Positions 61,201-64,000 of a stretch of 64,000 nt of DNA are shown piece after piece. Under the pieces are notes generated by a model that saw only the letters and a list, made by a program, of their open reading frames with translations, made no database searches and was not told the DNA's origin. The DNA comes from Prorocentrum cordatum (lineage: Eukaryota; Sar; Dinophyceae; Prorocentrales; Prorocentraceae): contig CAUYUJ010002102.1 of assembly GCA_963575745.1 (NCBI GenBank), forward strand, positions 304,239 through 368,238, read 5' to 3'. The first letter of the stretch is position 1, and every line of letters begins with the position of its first letter. Both the position numbers and the translations under genes were made by a program.

Positions 61201-62389
61201 TTATGATTAGTTTGTGTCTTTTCTCGTCTTCTAAATCCACTTGTCCTGACCTCCGACGTCATGTCTCTTGACAGCGTGGGCCCTCAAGAAGGGCCTCTCG
61301 TCGTGGGCCATTCCGCTCCAACGCCCGAGGCCCAGGAGAGGCCCACGGAGGCAGACACGGCGAGTTGCTTCTTGACGACCGGCTGTCGGGGCCTCGCCCC
61401 GCAGCAAGGGCACCGCCCCCCCCCCCCCTGCCGGGCGCCCCAGGGGCTCGAAGGCGGGCCCCTCGAAGAAGGTGAGCAGACCTCCTCCTCGAGCGCTCCA
61501 CCGGCGATGGCCTCTTGGGGTCTCCGGCGGTGTCCAGAGGCATCCCCGTGTCCGCGGAGTCCTTCGGGCTCCCCCGGAGGCATCCAGGAGGCGTGTGGAG
61601 TCCCACGGAACCTCGATCCCTTATTCTCCTCTCCTCTCCTCTCCCCCCGCTCTCGCTGAGTGAGCTGGCCGCCGGGATCACCAGTGGCAGCGGGGCTTGG
61701 CGGATCGGAAGGCTCGTCATTCGCGTCCATGCTCGTTTCAATTTTTTGAGTCGTTTCCTCGCAGTCAAGACGCTCAACTAGGGAACTGCTCGGTTTCGGA
61801 AGGGGCTCGATGTTCCCCAGGTCCGTCCATGGCTGTTCCTCTTGCGCTCCTCGTGCACCCGTGCTCCTTCGGGGCCGAAAATGTCGATTCCTCACTCGGC
61901 GCTCCTGATGGTAGAACGATAACTCTGTTCGGTGCTGCTGCCCTTCGTTGCGATTTTCAAGGAGGCCCCACGACCTCCAGGGCACCCCTGACGAGGCCCC
62001 CTGCCATGGGGGCTCCAAGGCGGAACGAAAAGCTGGGGTCACCTTGGGCCAGGGGTACCTTCAGCAGCCCCCGACCGGTGGGCCCTGTGCTGGTGTTGGT
62101 GCCCAGCTCCAGGCCTCTGACCCCCTGCCTCCTGGCCCCCCTCCATCCGAACTCGGTTCCCCTCCGTCTTTTGATCGTACTATTGCAGCTACGGTCCTGA
62201 GAAATTGACAGGGCGACGCGGAATAACCCACTACACGTGAGGAACATATGAGTTCCCACAACGAACTTTCAAACCTCTCACAACCTCCAAAAAACCGACC
62301 TTGCCCCCCCCCCTCCTCGGCGCACCCGATCGGGGTACACCTGGATGTCTCGACCCCATGCAGGGCTCGTCTCGGCCCCTTCGACTCGA
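61201..62389. other. Unassigned
   Basis: A C-run lies at 61410. The frames at 61259-62042 on the minus strand and 61261-61659 on the plus strand lack family character. Nothing recognised. Confidence 0.35.
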
Positions 62390-62600
62390 TCCGAGCTCGG
62401 TGGCCTCCGATCCCGCTCCGAGTCGACCTCGGATTGCGATGTGGGGGGCTCCGACTTCTCGACGGAGGCCTGCCAGCCTGCCGACCCCCGCCGGATGCGA
62501 CCTCGCCCGACCAGGTTGCCGATTCTACCGCCGATGCGACTCGCTGCGATCGCCGGTCCGACTCGTCGAGTCGACCGCGCACCACGGTCCGAGGCATGGA
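62390..62600. repeat. Dispersed repeat G, copy 2
   Basis: Matches 6060-6300 in the same orientation (gatgtggggggctccgactt, cggaggcctgccagcctgcc, later ccgatgcgactcg). Confidence 0.6.
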
Positions 62601-62958
62601 CGCGGAGACGGGGTGGGCCAAAAGACGCACCGGAAGGAGAGAAGGGCCAGAGTCCAGGGGACGGGCTCGCCGGAAAAAGCGTCGGCGACGACAGATGCAA
62701 GAAGGTCGCGGCCGGGCCTCTCGGAGGTAGCGGATCTGCTCTGCAAGGCCCCCATGGGACTCCTGCCCGACCCCGGGGGGGGGGGGGTCGGTCTTCCGTC
62801 CCGAGAGCAGTCTCTCGGCGGGCCCGCGGCCCGGCGAGGGGCCGGCGGAGGCGGAGAGGGGCCGAGCACCGCCAGCGCCGTGGCTCCGTGGGGCGGCGCG
62901 AGCGTGCAGCAGTCTCGCGAGGGCCTCCTGGAGGTTGCCTCCGGACCTCCCCCTCGAG
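62601..62958. other. Unassigned sequence before an exon
   Basis: A G-run lies at 62777. No element recognised; sequence before the next acceptor. Confidence 0.3.
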
Positions 62959-63045
62959 GTACACCGACGCCGGCCTCGCGTGGTCCGCCGTCTTCGCCAT
63001 CCTGGCGTACGTCGTCCAGATCCTGTACACCCTGCAGCTGCTCAG
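62959..63045 (+). CDS. Membrane-segment exon YTDAGLAWS (partial)
   Basis: After CCCTCGAG the frame reads (G)YTDAGLAWSAVFAILAYVV and then QILYTLQLL, one clear membrane helix with C/G-ending codons. The likely donor is CTCAG|GACC (a GA donor) or slightly further. It resembles the late AYxxHxLWLL membrane segment of the family seen at 20 kb, so it may be a terminal part of the same gene. Confidence 0.5.
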
Positions 63046-64000
63046 GACCTCGGGCCCGGGGGGAGGGGGTGGTCGTCGGGCGGGCCGGGGCGGCTGCATC
63101 TCCTCTCTCCTCCCTCCTCCGTCGGCACCTGTGCCGCTGGGGCTCCTTTCACGGGATGGCAGGCGGGCAGCTGTCCGTCTGTCGCCCCTGTTTGCCCGTG
63201 GGGCACCCTTGCGGTGGCCCACCCGGCACGCTTCCAGGGCACGGGCGTTGTCGCGGTCCCCTTGGTCGGGCTCATCTCAAGGGCATAAAAACACGCCCCT
63301 ACCCTGGTTGACGAGGCGCTGTGCGCTGAAGCTCCGGTGGGCTGACAGGGCAAGCTTTGCGTGATGTGCCGCGTCCTGGCGGCTCTCTAGGCTCTGGGGG
63401 GTCCCAGGAGGTTGACAGACCACGCATTTGCAACCCAGGGCAGGGCCGTTTCTTCATCCCTCAATTCTCGGTGGACCCCCACCCATCCTTCTTAGGGTCC
63501 AGGTCCCCCGCCCGGGCGCGTGGGGGTGAGTCGTCGCCCGCGGGTGGCTCTTTGAGGGGCGGCGCGTGCACTGCCGTTATTTGAGCGGCTCGAGCTGGTC
63601 AGGTCGGCGCGCGAGCCGTGGGCCGCGCTGTTTTTTTTCGGGAGGACTGATGCGATTTCAGAAGCATGCGCTTCTCTTTGCTGCCTCATCTGTCTTCCCA
63701 GCCTGATGTCATTCATCCCTGACTCCAAGAGATCTTGTAAGAGCAGGCGCTGACTCCCATCGATCTGCGGTACCCCAGTCTGCCTGGGCACGTTCCAGTG
63801 TCGTCGCCAAGGCACCGTCTGTATGGATACTGCGATTTCTCGCGCCTAGCCTCCAGTTTTGTTCACCATCGGTTCAGTACTGGTGCATGAGGCTTTTTTC
63901 GGAGTGTAGCGCATCGCTCATACCCGCGTCCCATCACCCCCCATCTCCTCTCCCCGTTTCCCTTCTCCACCTCCTCTTCTCCTCCCCTCTCCTCCCCCCA
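63046..64000. other. Unassigned end of window
   Basis: CTCC-rich from 63930. The minus-strand frame at 63492-63815 (MPWRRHWNVPRQTGVPQIDG) is short and unrecognised. No other feature. Confidence 0.35.

Overview
The window reads as nuclear DNA of a dinoflagellate. It is GC-rich and repeat-dominated, with short exon-like islands separated by very long non-coding stretches and almost no uninterrupted host genes. Four independent signs point to that group. (1) A decayed copy of the dinoflagellate trans-spliced leader (19 of 22 positions) lies 129 nt upstream of an intronless gene at 54.6 kb. (2) Two EF-hand exons join perfectly in frame across an intron with a GC donor and AG acceptor. (3) There is a membrane protein of a type I remember as highly multicopy in dinoflagellates. 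(4) The LINE-type retroelements are of dinoflagellate character. A species cannot be named; a large-genome form such as Prorocentrum would fit. No search was run; all assignments are from reading the sequence.

Layout. 0-13 kb (+ strand): a 152-bp tandem repeat, an EF-hand exon (1070-1162), an 11-kb intron-like stretch holding a decayed RTE-type LINE (3.36-5.42 kb) and many small inverted-repeat elements, then a second EF-hand exon (12140). 13-20 kb: a decayed LINE fragment with an RNase H domain, a 60-bp minisatellite, and low-complexity GGGGCCTCTTGG-type sequence. 20-21.3 kb: exons of a multipass membrane protein; further exon-like pieces on the same strand at 28.66, 54.3 and 62.96 kb may belong to the same gene or to relatives. 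21.7-29 kb: nested MITE-like elements and another decayed LINE (25.5-27.8 kb) interrupted by a MITE. 29-33 kb: triplet-repeat arrays and a degenerate repetitive reading frame.

The centrepiece is 33.4-44.5 kb on the minus strand: an apparently intact 11-kb non-LTR retrotransposon. ORF1 (1228 aa) is a long coiled-coil protein. ORF2 (2425 aa) carries, in order, RNase H, an APE-type endonuclease, a reverse transcriptase, two zinc fingers and a C5-cytosine-methyltransferase-like domain. The RNase H domain ahead of the endonuclease and the methyltransferase at the C terminus make this the strongest candidate for an unusual system.

45-54 kb: GGA/TCC arrays, a fourth decayed LINE (48.0-50.2 kb) followed by a (CCTAA)n tract, and a 64-bp satellite that shares a spacing signature with the 152-bp repeat at the window start. 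54.5-55.7 kb: an intact intronless PRMT7-like arginine methyltransferase, probably a retrogene because of the leader relic. 55.7-64 kb: mostly simple repeats, a few foldback elements and one membrane-segment exon.

There is no sign of bacterial operons, CRISPR, tRNA or rRNA genes. Most long open frames are by-products of triplet repeats (poly-Glu, poly-Ser, poly-Pro, poly-Leu) or GC-rich sequence and are not reported as genes.
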